A DNA stretch of 64,000 bases from an uncultured Flavobacteriales bacterium (GCA_905479115.1 CAJQLF010000053.1:1-64000); one strand, 5' to 3'. Positions 45,942 to 55,401 are shown, counted from the stretch's first letter. Notes: generated by a model from the sequence alone, not told the origin. Program-made: numbers and translations.

Positions 45942-45991
45942 AAAAAAACAGCATCGAAGTAAACTCTTTCGAATATACTTCCATGCTGTTT
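45942..45991 (-). terminator. Strong intrinsic terminator ending the structured RNA
   Basis: On the minus strand AAACAGCAT (45991-45983) pairs with ATGCTGTTT (45954-45946), and after one G-G mismatch GAAGT (45981-45977) pairs with ACTTC (45960-45956), closing a 16-base loop. The T run continues through TTTTTTT next to the stem. There is no T tract on the other side, so it acts for minus-strand transcripts, 100 bases upstream of amt. Confidence 0.8.
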
Positions 45992-46587
45992 CCTTCGCGA
46001 TCTTCCTCATATTGATTCAGACCATCCGAAACATGCATTTCGAACATGCCATGGGCATACGAACTGCTTGGAATGGCACCTTTCTGTTCACGTCTCCGTG
46101 CTCATTTTTCAATGAAATAACCTCATTTGCATGGGGTCACTACGTCCAGCTTGGTTCCGAACAGGTGCTCCCCGGTTGCCCGGTTCGCTGAAAAGAGCGT
46201 GCTGGCTTTATGGGCCCGCCCAACTTGTCTGTATTTGTGCGTTAACACAGGCTTACACATGTTTCCTCTCGGTTACACAACCGTTCAGCCACTGAACGAT
46301 TCCTTTGCAGGTTTGGGCTTAAATAAATTTGAGCCCAAGACAAGTGAAATTCGGTTCGGTCTTCTTGCATTCTGCTTCTTCGATCTTGCGACCGTCCAAG
46401 TTTCCAGCTCGGGACCTACTTCGCGTCATTCTCAGACGCGTCGTCCTCCTTTCTTCTTTTCATTGCACGGCACCTTTGTGCCCTGCTTGTCCAGCCTAAT
46501 CATGAATCTTGCAATCCGTGACCGTTCGCGAGTAGCTCTTCATTCTCATAAATCGCTTGCTCAAGTGGCCGTGGGTGTTTCCACCCG
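45942..46587 (-). ncRNA. Candidate large structured non-coding RNA, class unknown
   Basis: This fills most of the only long gene-free interval. On the minus strand a series of good hairpins is visible: 46573-46586 (GGGTG-GAAA-CACCC), 46469-46482 (GGCAC/GTGCC), 46422-46440 (CGCGTC/GACGCG), 46381-46394 (GCAA loop), 46313-46338 (TTGGGCT/AGCCCAA), 46282-46298 (CGTTCAG/CTGAACG), 46270-46283 and 46172-46183 (CCGG-GCAA-CCGG). Three loops are GNRA only on the minus strand, which fixes the direction. It ends in a strong terminator with a T tract. A near-consensus TGGCTTTG (46599-46592) could place the start near 46587, giving about 645 nt. tmRNA, RNase P, 6S and group II domain V signatures were looked for and not found. 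A very long amt leader is an alternative. Confidence 0.6.
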
Positions 46588-46657
46588 TTGACAAAGCCAA
46601 GTAACGTCAAAAGTTGAAAGAGGGCAATTATTTAAGTGATTGGAAATCAACACGCTA

Positions 46658-46684
46658 TTCACATTTGATTTCAACAATTGTGAA
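46658..46684. promoter_or_regulatory. 27-bp imperfect palindrome, possible operator
   Basis: The arms TTCACA and TGTGAA are perfect, with further inner matches (TTG with CAA), giving a symmetric TTCACANTTGNT pattern around a central axis. It lies between the structured RNA (minus) and the giant adhesin gene (plus, start 46769), where a shared regulator could bind. No regulator can be named from the sequence. Confidence 0.35.
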
Positions 46685-46768
46685 AATGAAACGGATCTCG
46701 AATAGATACCCGCGCTTATCTGAGCTAAAAACGCAACGTTGGAGGCTATCTGTGCGTATTAGACGCGG

Positions 46769-49700
46769 ATGCACACATTAGACTTTCAAAAGAATTCATT
46801 GCTGATGCTCAGGCTGACGGCCGTTTTGTGCGCGCTCTTTGGAGTGAATGGCGCGAATGCTCAGACCTGCACATCTCTGTGCGATAGCCTTCCAGCGACC
46901 GTTGAATGGTCCTCGGTAACTGATTGTGCTGTTGAGTTTTCCCTCAGTTTCGTTTCAGATTCTGATGGCGAGGCATTGGATGCCGCGAATGCAATTTGGG
47001 AACTAAACGGAAACGAAGTTGCAACAGGTGCTCAGTGCGCGATTCCTGCAGCGGAAGTTCAGGCAGGGGGAACGTTGGTTGTCACAAGGAGCGGTCTCGA
47101 TGCATTTGCTGATTGTTCGTGCAGCCAAACGATTTCACTCGCTGAAGTTTCAGATGATATGGTGTGGCCTTGCTCATGCCATCCGTTTCAAGGAACACAG
47201 GTTATCGAATACGTCTCGGAAGATGCCTGTATTCCTGTTCATTCTGCTTTATCAGTTTCGACAGAATTGGGTAGTTTGACCCATGTGGCTTTTGACTGGT
47301 CCATTCAAGGTGGGGATTTTGAATTTGACACAGAAACGCATGCGGGCTCGATGGAGCCATCGGTTGTTTTTCTCGAGGCGACGAGTTACCAAGTGGCTGT
47401 TCAGTTGACGGATACGTTGACGGGGTGCACAACGTGGGTCGCGCCGACGAATGTTTCCATGCAAGGAGCGCCGACAGTTTCCATCTTGAATGAATTGGAG
47501 GTGTGTGCTCAGGAGGAGGGAACCCTCGAAGTTTTGGTGAACCCGGGCAATACGGCGTTGACATCATTTGAGTGGATCACCGAGGGTGTTGCAGAATCGC
47601 TTCAATTTCCCGCGCCCTTGACCCAAGGTTATGAAACTTCTGGGCTCACTGAAGTGGTTGCTCTCTCCCAAAATGCATGCGGGATTGGAACAGACACGAC
47701 GTTTGTCTTGGCTCATCCGTCCCCGGTGCTGGAGGTGAGCACTTCGCATAATTGGTATTGCTTGGGATCGTATGTGGACATTGAAGCGACCGGTGAAGGT
47801 GAGTTTTTGTGGAATTCAAGCTCGGAACTCTTAAGTGATGGTCAGCCAGGTGACTCTGTCGCACGCTATGTGGTGGGTTCACAGGTCGTAGGGTCGGTAT
47901 TTACCACGGTGGACCATGGAAACATTCAGTGCTCGACCAGCCAGGGATTTGCGGTGTATGGCTTTTTTGTCCCTTCAATCTCTTTGGAATTAGATGACAC
48001 CTATTGCATCGGAGATACGGTAGCCGCGCAAGCCAATATTGTCAGCTACGGTTGGGATACGGCTGTAGAGTGGATTCTGAATGGTGAACCGGTTGATACC
48101 ACTTTGGCGCCAACCGCTTCTGTGGGTGCCTCCACAGGCATTGCTTTCGCTGCGGATGAACTCGGAATTGGCGCGCAGACCTTGGAGGCTGCCCTCACCT
48201 TCTTTCCCTACCCAACGTGGTTGCCTGATTACGGCTGTGCGAACAACGTATCTCAAGAAATTGAGGTCAAGCCGCTTCCGGTTGTTACGGCACCATCGTC
48301 CTTTGCATTTTGCGATCAGTCCTTTATCGAAACTTTGCCCGATGGCGTTCCATCTGGTGGCACTTGGTCCGGACTATTCCCATTGGAAAACAACGAGGTG
48401 AATCCGGCGAACTTTGGAGTGGGTAATCACGAATTGATTTATACGTATTCAGATGAATTCGGATGCTCGGCATTGGATACCTCATCCATGACCATTTCCC
48501 CTCCGGTCAGCGCTCAGGCTGTAGAAGATACAACGCTTTGTGAAAGCAATGATCTAATTCAGTTGCCTCTGGTCGGCGGTTTTGAGACGGAATATTGGGA
48601 GGGAGTGGGCATCACAGACCCCTCTTCAGGACTTCTCGACTTGGGTGAATTGGTCCCCGGATATTGGAATTTGGTGCATCACCTCGGCTCAGGGTCCTGC
48701 GCGACGAGTGATACGGCCTTGTGGCATATCCTAGAGCAGCCCACAGTATTTCTTTCGACCGAAGGCAGCGTCGCGTGCGACGGTGATACAGTATGGATGA
48801 ACGTGTTTGCTGGAGGTGGGACCTTGGCAGCGGAGGGTGAGTATACCTATGATTGGACGGATGAGGTCACGCTGACTTCTTCGGGCGAGGCTTATTGGAT
48901 TGCTGACCTCAATGAAAACTTCACGATTATAGGATTGACGGTAACAGATGATTTAGGATGCGCTGACGATGCGACGACTTTTATAACCCCAATGGCGTTG
49001 CCTGACATCACGATACCCGAACTGACATCAGAATGCGCCCAAGACATCGAAGTCCCTTTGCCTCTAGTGAGTCCAAATGGGGGATACTGGGAAGGGGAAG
49101 GTATTGTAGATTCATCGGGTGTGTTCAATCCTGGAATTGGTGGTGTAGGTTCCTTTGTGTTGACCTACACCGGTCAAAACTCCCTGGGTTGTACCAATTC
49201 AGATACGGTTGTACTGGAGGTGATTTCGGCACCAGAGATAACCGTGATGGATGACGTGAGCGTCTGTGCAAACGAAGCGACCGTGACCTTGCTCGCGGTG
49301 ACTCCGCTGAACGGAATCTGGAGTGGGCCTGGCATTGCTGGGGTGGATGAATTTAGCCCCACAGCGGCTGGAGTGGGAGAGCACGCCCTGGTCTATCAGG
49401 CTGGAGTTGGTTCGTGTGCTGTATCGGATACTGTCTGGGCTTCTGTCACCGGGCTGCCTGAAATTTCTATTGCTGCTCCTGAATGGGTGTGTGCCGGAGA
49501 TTCTTCAACCGTAACCGCGACTGTGAATGGCGACGTAGCAAATCATCAGTTGATATGGTCAGGAGCATCAAGTAGTTTAGAATCTGAAGGTTGGTTACTT
49601 GTTACGGAAGCATGGGAAGAAGGCGACCAGCCGAATATTTCCTTTTCTGTGGTCAATGAATTTGGTTGCGTAAGTGACTTTCAATCGAGCTGGTCTGTGG

Positions 49701-52700
49701 CGTCGCTTCCGAACGTTGTGGTTCCTCCGATTTGGACCGTCTGCCAATCCGATTCAGCAGCTGCCTTGCCAGATGCGGAGCCAATGGGCGGAACGTGGAC
49801 TGGGCCGGGCATTGCAGACGCAGCTTTCAATGCGACGATGTTGAACTCTGGGGGGTATGCTGCAGTTTATTCTGCCGTGGATGCGAATGGTTGTGTGGGC
49901 CAGGATTCGATGGAAATCATAGTCAGCGCAGTTCCAGAGTTGAATCTCGAGACGACGCTCGCAGTGTGTTTTGGGGATACGACTGTATCGTTGCCCACAC
50001 CTGAAAACTTTGAGGGAGACTGGGAGGGGCCAGCGATTGTTGGTGATACGGCTTCAACAGTGGCCATTGGTTCGTTGACACCGGGTACATACATGTATAC
50101 TTTTAGTCATGCCGGGCCGGTTTGTTCAGTGATGGATTCAGTTGAATTGGTGGTCCATTCGTTGCCTGTTGTTGAGCCGATGTTTGAAGCGCAAGCATGC
50201 CCAGACTCAACCGTTTCATTGGGCGTGAATGTGTCGGGTTCCTCCGCACCTTACCTCGCCACTTGGACGCTCAATGGCCAGCCTCAATCTGGCAATAACC
50301 TCGCAATTGAGGTGGCTTGGTCAACACCCGGAATTCAGGAGGTGATGTGCACGGTGGATGATGAATTGGGATGCTCAGCTGCGGCCGAATGGCTGGTGGA
50401 CATCTTGGAACCGGTGGAAGCTGACATCGACTCCATGATCTCCGTTTGCAACCAAGACATTTCCATCGAACTATCGGATTTCGCAAATTTTGATGCATCC
50501 ACTCAGGTTTGGTATACGGGTGTCGGGACATCGGAAGGCGCTATAGCACCCGATGGGCAGTTGAACCCAGCCTCTCTTGCGGAGGGAGAATATCAAGTCG
50601 AGGTGTTGTTTCAATCTGAAACAGGTTGTAATGCACTTGATACGGCCGTGATTGTAGTTTCCATTCCTGAGTTTGTTGAAACAGCTTTGGACACCAGCGT
50701 ATGCGCGTTGACGGGATTGCATGTCTTCAATGCGCTCCCTGAGGAAGGCGCATTCACCTGGTCTGGCACCGACGAGTTTAGTGAAGCGGCAATTGCAGAT
50801 TCAGAAGCGGGTTTGATCAATGTGAATGCATTGCCCTCGGGCGCTCATTCCTTTGCGGTTTCCATGGGGCACGCTACGTGCTTGACGACGGATACATTGA
50901 CCGTTCATGTAACGGCGTTGCCTGAAATTCAGTGGCCGGCGTTGGATGTCCTTTGCGTTGATGCGGGAACGGTCGATTTCGATGGAGTCCAGCCTGCAGG
51001 CGGTCTATGGACAGGTGACGGAATTATCGATGCCGAGTTGGGCACGTTTGATCCGGTCGCGGCAGGAATTGGAATCCATGCGGTGGAATACGCGGTTACA
51101 GATTTATTGACCCAATGCTCGGCCTCTGATTCAATGGAATTGCAAGTTGTAGCTCCTGTTCAAGCTGAATTCAGTGCGCCCTTAAATTCATGTGCTGGAA
51201 TTCCGGTTGTTTTGAATGCCTTGAGTGCAGATCAAATGGTTGCTGCATCCTGGTGGCAAGCGGATACCCTCATAGGACAGGGGGTGTCGATTGAATGGCT
51301 TTCAGAAGACGATGCCAACATCGTTTTGATGACGACCGACATGAATGGTTGTCAGGATTCGACGATGCAGTTCTTGGCTTGGGAGCATGTGCCTGAGGCC
51401 CAAGTTGAAATGTCGGCTGCCACGGGTTGCGCTCCTTTGGATGTTTCTTTCCAGCCTTCAACGGATTGGGATGATGTTAGTTGGTCGTGGTACATCGACG
51501 GGGACTTGGTATCTGAAGAAGCTGCTTTTGATGGGGTGTTGGATGCGGAGAGCGATTCCGTGGTCTATGCGATATCCCTTGAATTGAACCATGCGTGCGG
51601 TGTATATCAATCCATGGATTCAATCGTTGTTATACCAAGACCCGTTTTAGATTTCTCGAATACCGTGGCCGATGGATGCGTTGAGGAAGAGATGGTACTT
51701 GCTGTAGAATCTGAGTTTTCGGACCAGCTGACCTGGGTCTTGGGTGGACAACCCGAGGTGACGGCCGATTCGTTGGATGTGGAATGGACCAATGCAGGAC
51801 TGTATGAGGTTCAGGTGACGGCGACCCACTTGATCAATGGATGCAGCACTGAGGCGGAGTGGATCATTGAAGTGCACGCAGCTCCTGATTTCACGCTGTC
51901 TGTCGATGCTACCGAAGGATGTTCTCCGCTGCTAGTTCAGTTTTCTTCTGAAGGAAGCGAAGCGGGTTGGGACTGGAGCTGGGACTTTGGTGACGGTTCC
52001 ACAGGAACTGGAGAAGCCAACGAGACTCATTCCTATTCGAACGACGGAGTGAGCGAGGAGTGGGTGGCCGTAGCAACTGTGACGGATGTTTGGGGCTGCA
52101 CGGGTGATGCGTCGGTTTCGATGGAAGTATATCCTCAGCCTGAGACAGATTGGGGTTTGATTCCTGAGGAAATTTGCGGTGTGCCTTCAACCTTGATATT
52201 GGAAAGGGGAGGAGAAGAGGTCGAGGAGGTGTACTGGAATGTGAATGGTGAGTTGTCCGCGCTTGGAGATACCGTTCAGTTGCTGCTGAATCAGCTTGGT
52301 TGGAATCAAATTGAACAGGTTGTAACCAATGAATTTGGTTGCAGCGCCAGCGCTTTGGATTCCATCGAAGTCTTGGCTTTGCCAAGCGTCTCTTTGTCGG
52401 TTCAGCCGATGATGGGCTGTGGTCCGCTTGAAGTCGATGTTGAAGCGAATTCCAATGGGGTGATGACCATGTTGGAGATTACGCAATCGGGCAACGAAAT
52501 TTATGCGGGCCAGGCGGATTCGATCATCGCATTGCACGGTGATGGAAGCTATCACTTTGAATTGGTTAGTACGTCAGATCGGGGGTGCGTCAATGCAGTC
52601 GAACTCGCGGATAGTGTCATCGTTTTCCCGAGTCCAGCGGTTTATTTTGAAGCCCAGCCGTACTCCGGCACATTCGAAGATCCTCATCCGCTGAATAGCA

Positions 52701-53197
52701 CGTGGACTTTTGAGAATGGATCAGATGCGGGCCAATCCATCTGGGATTTTGGCGATGGTGCGATGTCTTCCGAATGGAATGGTACGCACACGTATACTGC
52801 CCCTGGCACGTATGAGGTGGTATTGCTGGTGGTGAATGAAATGGGATGTTCGAATGAATGGTCCAGAACCATTGCGGTTGAGGAAAATTTACAGGTGTTT
52901 GTTCCCAACGCATTTACACCGCCAAACGCAGGCTATTCAGACGGAGTGAACGATGGGTGGAGACCGGAAGTTTCTGCACCAGACTTGGTGGACCGCTACT
53001 TGTTGCGCATTTTCAATCGGTCCGGTCGGCTCATTTGGGAAACGCAGGACCCCGAGGCGTATTGGATTGGGGAGGCCCAAGTGGACGGTGAATTCTTTGG
53101 AATGAACGACGTCTACACGTGGGTACTGCGCATTGACTCGCGTGCTCAATTGCCGGCCACGCAGGAGTGGCGTGGCCATGTCACCCTTATTCGGTGA
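46769..53197 (+). CDS. Giant T9SS type B adhesin-like protein with Ig-like and PKD repeats
   Basis: The 2142-residue product has a signal peptide (MLRLTAVLCALFGVNGANAQ, beginning at Met 13; the start could be 46805). The middle (about residues 480-1450) contains nine recognisable repeats with the pattern LP-x-GGTWSGPGI-x-GVGEHALVY-x-GC-x-SD. Two or more PKD domains follow (WDWSWDFGDGSTGTG and SIWDFGDGAMSSEW with THTYTAPGTYEV). The end is the gliding-motility-associated type B sorting domain (LQVFVPNAFTPPNAGYSDGV, LLRIFNRSGRLIWE). It is exported by T9SS, probably acting as a cell-surface adhesin or matrix protein. Its 3' end overlaps the convergent multicopper oxidase gene by 11 bases. Confidence 0.92.
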   Translation: MHTLDFQKNSLLMLRLTAVLCALFGVNGANAQTCTSLCDSLPATVEWSSVTDCAVEFSLSFVSDSDGEALDAANAIWELNGNEVATGAQCAIPAAEVQAGGTLVVTRSGLDAFADCSCSQTISLAEVSDDMVWPCSCHPFQGTQVIEYVSEDACIPVHSALSVSTELGSLTHVAFDWSIQGGDFEFDTETHAGSMEPSVVFLEATSYQVAVQLTDTLTGCTTWVAPTNVSMQGAPTVSILNELEVCAQEEGTLEVLVNPGNTALTSFEWITEGVAESLQFPAPLTQGYETSGLTEVVALSQNACGIGTDTTFVLAHPSPVLEVSTSHNWYCLGSYVDIEATGEGEFLWNSSSELLSDGQPGDSVARYVVGSQVVGSVFTTVDHGNIQCSTSQGFAVYGFFVPSISLELDDTYCIGDTVAAQANIVSYGWDTAVEWILNGEPVDTTLAPTASVGASTGIAFAADELGIGAQTLEAALTFFPYPTWLPDYGCANNVSQEIEVKPLPVVTAPSSFAFCDQSFIETLPDGVPSGGTWSGLFPLENNEVNPANFGVGNHELIYTYSDEFGCSALDTSSMTISPPVSAQAVEDTTLCESNDLIQLPLVGGFETEYWEGVGITDPSSGLLDLGELVPGYWNLVHHLGSGSCATSDTALWHILEQPTVFLSTEGSVACDGDTVWMNVFAGGGTLAAEGEYTYDWTDEVTLTSSGEAYWIADLNENFTIIGLTVTDDLGCADDATTFITPMALPDITIPELTSECAQDIEVPLPLVSPNGGYWEGEGIVDSSGVFNPGIGGVGSFVLTYTGQNSLGCTNSDTVVLEVISAPEITVMDDVSVCANEATVTLLAVTPLNGIWSGPGIAGVDEFSPTAAGVGEHALVYQAGVGSCAVSDTVWASVTGLPEISIAAPEWVCAGDSSTVTATVNGDVANHQLIWSGASSSLESEGWLLVTEAWEEGDQPNISFSVVNEFGCVSDFQSSWSVASLPNVVVPPIWTVCQSDSAAALPDAEPMGGTWTGPGIADAAFNATMLNSGGYAAVYSAVDANGCVGQDSMEIIVSAVPELNLETTLAVCFGDTTVSLPTPENFEGDWEGPAIVGDTASTVAIGSLTPGTYMYTFSHAGPVCSVMDSVELVVHSLPVVEPMFEAQACPDSTVSLGVNVSGSSAPYLATWTLNGQPQSGNNLAIEVAWSTPGIQEVMCTVDDELGCSAAAEWLVDILEPVEADIDSMISVCNQDISIELSDFANFDASTQVWYTGVGTSEGAIAPDGQLNPASLAEGEYQVEVLFQSETGCNALDTAVIVVSIPEFVETALDTSVCALTGLHVFNALPEEGAFTWSGTDEFSEAAIADSEAGLINVNALPSGAHSFAVSMGHATCLTTDTLTVHVTALPEIQWPALDVLCVDAGTVDFDGVQPAGGLWTGDGIIDAELGTFDPVAAGIGIHAVEYAVTDLLTQCSASDSMELQVVAPVQAEFSAPLNSCAGIPVVLNALSADQMVAASWWQADTLIGQGVSIEWLSEDDANIVLMTTDMNGCQDSTMQFLAWEHVPEAQVEMSAATGCAPLDVSFQPSTDWDDVSWSWYIDGDLVSEEAAFDGVLDAESDSVVYAISLELNHACGVYQSMDSIVVIPRPVLDFSNTVADGCVEEEMVLAVESEFSDQLTWVLGGQPEVTADSLDVEWTNAGLYEVQVTATHLINGCSTEAEWIIEVHAAPDFTLSVDATEGCSPLLVQFSSEGSEAGWDWSWDFGDGSTGTGEANETHSYSNDGVSEEWVAVATVTDVWGCTGDASVSMEVYPQPETDWGLIPEEICGVPSTLILERGGEEVEEVYWNVNGELSALGDTVQLLLNQLGWNQIEQVVTNEFGCSASALDSIEVLALPSVSLSVQPMMGCGPLEVDVEANSNGVMTMLEITQSGNEIYAGQADSIIALHGDGSYHFELVSTSDRGCVNAVELADSVIVFPSPAVYFEAQPYSGTFEDPHPLNSTWTFENGSDAGQSIWDFGDGAMSSEWNGTHTYTAPGTYEVVLLVVNEMGCSNEWSRTIAVEENLQVFVPNAFTPPNAGYSDGVNDGWRPEVSAPDLVDRYLLRIFNRSGRLIWETQDPEAYWIGEAQVDGEFFGMNDVYTWVLRIDSRAQLPATQEWRGHVTLIR

Positions 53198-54341
53198 CGA
53201 TGAAACGCGAGGCGCTGCCGTTCGGAAAGGTGGCGATGTAAACACCGTTGGGCCAATTTCGCACATCCAGCACGCCATCTTCTAGTCGCTCTGTTGTGAC
53301 GAAGTTTCCACGTGCGTCAAATACGGTCACCGTCAGCTGCTTCGATCCGGACCATTGGATGTGATGGTTAGCTGGATTGGGAAATCCGTTTTGTTGATCC
53401 CATGAAATGTTTGGGACTTCCAGGGCTGCATCTCTTATGTGAATGGATTCGGTCCCTTCCAATGTCCCATCGGCAAGGCTCCAAAATTCGCAGGGCAAGT
53501 GACCATCCCAGTCTGCATCGGGCTCAATCAGCACCGTAAAGCGCTCTCCGGGAAAAATGTCCAAGGTGTCGGGTGCGAATGCATTGGGCACGGGCCTTCC
53601 GTCACTCATGTAACATACAGCGTTGAGCTCCTCTGGAAAGATGCAGCGAATGAGGCTGTAGGCTACCGAGCCAAGCCTCAACGCGAGGGGCTGCCCCGGT
53701 TCAAAATGAACGATGCGATCCGAAGCTTCGAGTTGATCTCCTGAAACGCCATTGACCATGAACACATCGGGACGAATGTCATGGAAGGGATACGAACCAA
53801 CGGGATCCAAATTGGTTTCAATCGCTAAGTCGCTGAACAGCAGGGGGATATCTTCCGAATAAGCTGGACCTTCTTCATAAAGGGTCATGTCTGGCCTGGT
53901 TACCAGCACCATTCCGTACATGCCCATGGTCAAATGGAGCGTAGTAGTTACATGGCAATGATAGAGAAAAGTGCCCGAGTGAGCGGCTGTGAACTCGTAG
54001 GTTGTTTCGTCCCCTGTCACCAACAGAAAGCTGGTCGATGGCACGCCATCGTTGGCTTGATCCACATCCAATCCGTGAAGATGTATGGTGTGGCTTTCGG
54101 GACTTGGATTTGAAAAGTTTAGTTGCACAAAATCTCCCTGTTCATAAGAGAGCAGGGGCCCTGGAAGGGTGATGTACCCATCGGCTACCCATCCATATCC
54201 CCAAATGGGAATAGGCGTGCCATCAGGAAGAAATGTATAGCCATCCATTCCCGAAAAAAGTTGGGGAGGGACCTGTTGTGCACGAGCACTTGATCCAGCG
54301 ATGCCGAGGCTAAGAATGGCCAGGATTAAAAGATTCTTCAT
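53187..54341 (-). CDS. Multicopper oxidase-like protein with T9SS type A sorting domain
   Basis: The 384-residue product has a signal peptide (MKNLLILAILSLGIAGSSAR, then AQQ). The first cupredoxin domain holds ESHTIHLHGLDVDQANDG and GTFLYHCHVTTTLHLTMGMY, which supply His-X-His pairs and the Cys/His/Met set of a type 1 copper site. The second cupredoxin-like domain (about residues 190-310) shows no copper ligands. Residues about 320-384 form a type A T9SS domain (NGFPNPANHHIQWSGSKQLT, FDARGNFVTTERL, NGVYIATFPNG). The ATG overlaps the stop of the partner gene by ATGA (54338-54341), so the pair is coupled. The frame runs further upstream but 54341 begins the signal peptide. Confidence 0.88.
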   Translation of the reverse strand: MKNLLILAILSLGIAGSSARAQQVPPQLFSGMDGYTFLPDGTPIPIWGYGWVADGYITLPGPLLSYEQGDFVQLNFSNPSPESHTIHLHGLDVDQANDGVPSTSFLLVTGDETTYEFTAAHSGTFLYHCHVTTTLHLTMGMYGMVLVTRPDMTLYEEGPAYSEDIPLLFSDLAIETNLDPVGSYPFHDIRPDVFMVNGVSGDQLEASDRIVHFEPGQPLALRLGSVAYSLIRCIFPEELNAVCYMSDGRPVPNAFAPDTLDIFPGERFTVLIEPDADWDGHLPCEFWSLADGTLEGTESIHIRDAALEVPNISWDQQNGFPNPANHHIQWSGSKQLTVTVFDARGNFVTTERLEDGVLDVRNWPNGVYIATFPNGSASRFIVTE

Positions 54342-55225
54342 GGCTGCACATTGATGTGGGTGATCATGCCTCCCGGATAAAAACCCGCATTGGTCACGGC
54401 GATGAGGTTGTGATTGTGAACGGGATAGGTGCCGGGTAGGTTGGCTATGAGGCGAAGGGTCATTCCTTCGCCGCGTTTGATGGGGACGGTGTCCTTGGAC
54501 CAACCAATCCGTTCGGGGTGATGGGTGCTGGTCTCAATGAGAACATGGAATCCATGGAAGTGCAGTACATGGTCCATGAGACCGTGGTTGGCGATGGCAA
54601 TCCAACAGGTGTCTCCGAGTTGCACTTCGATCGCACCATTCGGGTCTTCGGTTGTGGCCGGATACGATTGCTCATTGATGGTGAATTGATTGGGCATGTA
54701 GGACTCGCCTTCTCCGGTGTAGTCACCTGCATCGATTTGCCAAATGCTTTCTGTGTTCCAGTCGCCGAGGTTCCAATAAAATAAATCCGCTTCGTCTGCG
54801 GTCAATTCAGTCAATCCCGCTTGCACCATGCTCACAGCTCCGAGTCGGTCACCGATGGTGTCCACAAGGCCAAGTCGGTGCACACCGAGAGGCAGAGCGG
54901 GCATTTCAATGATGGCACTTGATCCCGCCGGAATGAGCGTGCTTTCCGAAGCATCTGCAATCAGCGTGCACAGGTGATCCAGGCTATCGGTATTGTGCAC
55001 AGTGATGCTACTCGGGATATCCGCTGGTCTGGATATCGCAGCGTTGCGGCCGGTCCAAATCGAGTCGCTTTCCAGTCGGAGTGCCGGAACCGAATCCGGA
55101 AAGGTGTTCCACGTTCCACGCATGATCCATAATTCACTTTGGGCCCACGTGGTATTCCCTTGAAGAGGAAGCACGAAGGCGAGCAGAACTGCAGCGTGAG
55201 TGAGGTGGTGAACAGTTTTAAACAT
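54338..55225 (-). CDS. Cupredoxin partner protein lacking the type 1 copper Cys
   Basis: The 295-residue product has a signal peptide (MFKTVHHLTHAAVLLAFVLP, cut near TTWAQ). The C-terminal cupredoxin domain has DHVLHFHGFHVLIETSTHHP and PGTYPVHNHNLIAVTNAGFY, the multicopper-oxidase pattern HxxHxHG plus HxH, but with Asn in place of the usual Cys of HCH. The N-terminal half is beta-rich and unassigned. It has no T9SS sorting domain. It is coupled by ATGA to the oxidase-like gene downstream, and the pair looks like one multicopper oxidase split into two chains. Frames opening at 55288 and 55267 give hydrophilic extensions and are rejected. Confidence 0.82.
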   Translation of the reverse strand: MFKTVHHLTHAAVLLAFVLPLQGNTTWAQSELWIMRGTWNTFPDSVPALRLESDSIWTGRNAAISRPADIPSSITVHNTDSLDHLCTLIADASESTLIPAGSSAIIEMPALPLGVHRLGLVDTIGDRLGAVSMVQAGLTELTADEADLFYWNLGDWNTESIWQIDAGDYTGEGESYMPNQFTINEQSYPATTEDPNGAIEVQLGDTCWIAIANHGLMDHVLHFHGFHVLIETSTHHPERIGWSKDTVPIKRGEGMTLRLIANLPGTYPVHNHNLIAVTNAGFYPGGMITHINVQP

Positions 55226-55401
55226 GATGGGAAAGTACTCAATAAAGTGCACTTTCCTGACTGCCATAGCCTCGAGTACAAATTTCATGGCATTGGGTTA
55301 ACGGTTTTTGATTGTCTGTCGGTATTCGATGTGATAATCATTGTCTATTAATGCACTTTTGCGCTTCCTTTAGCCTCCTGCACAGGGATAAGAAAATCTT
55401 C

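Noticed and set aside
46021-46060. tRNA-like T loop (TTCGAAA) within the RNA candidate
   Set aside because: The surrounding stem does not close a normal T arm and no acceptor or anticodon arms can be drawn.
45942-46587. Identification of the RNA as tmRNA or RNase P RNA
   Set aside because: The tag-peptide end, CCA end and GGGG start of tmRNA, and the GAGGAAAGTCC and GGCTTA cores of RNase P, are absent.
46127-46591. A 154-codon plus-strand open frame in the gene-free interval
   Set aside because: Its product is Ser/Arg/Pro/Leu-rich with no domain-like pattern, and the same bases hold minus-strand hairpins with GNRA loops, which explain the open frame better.
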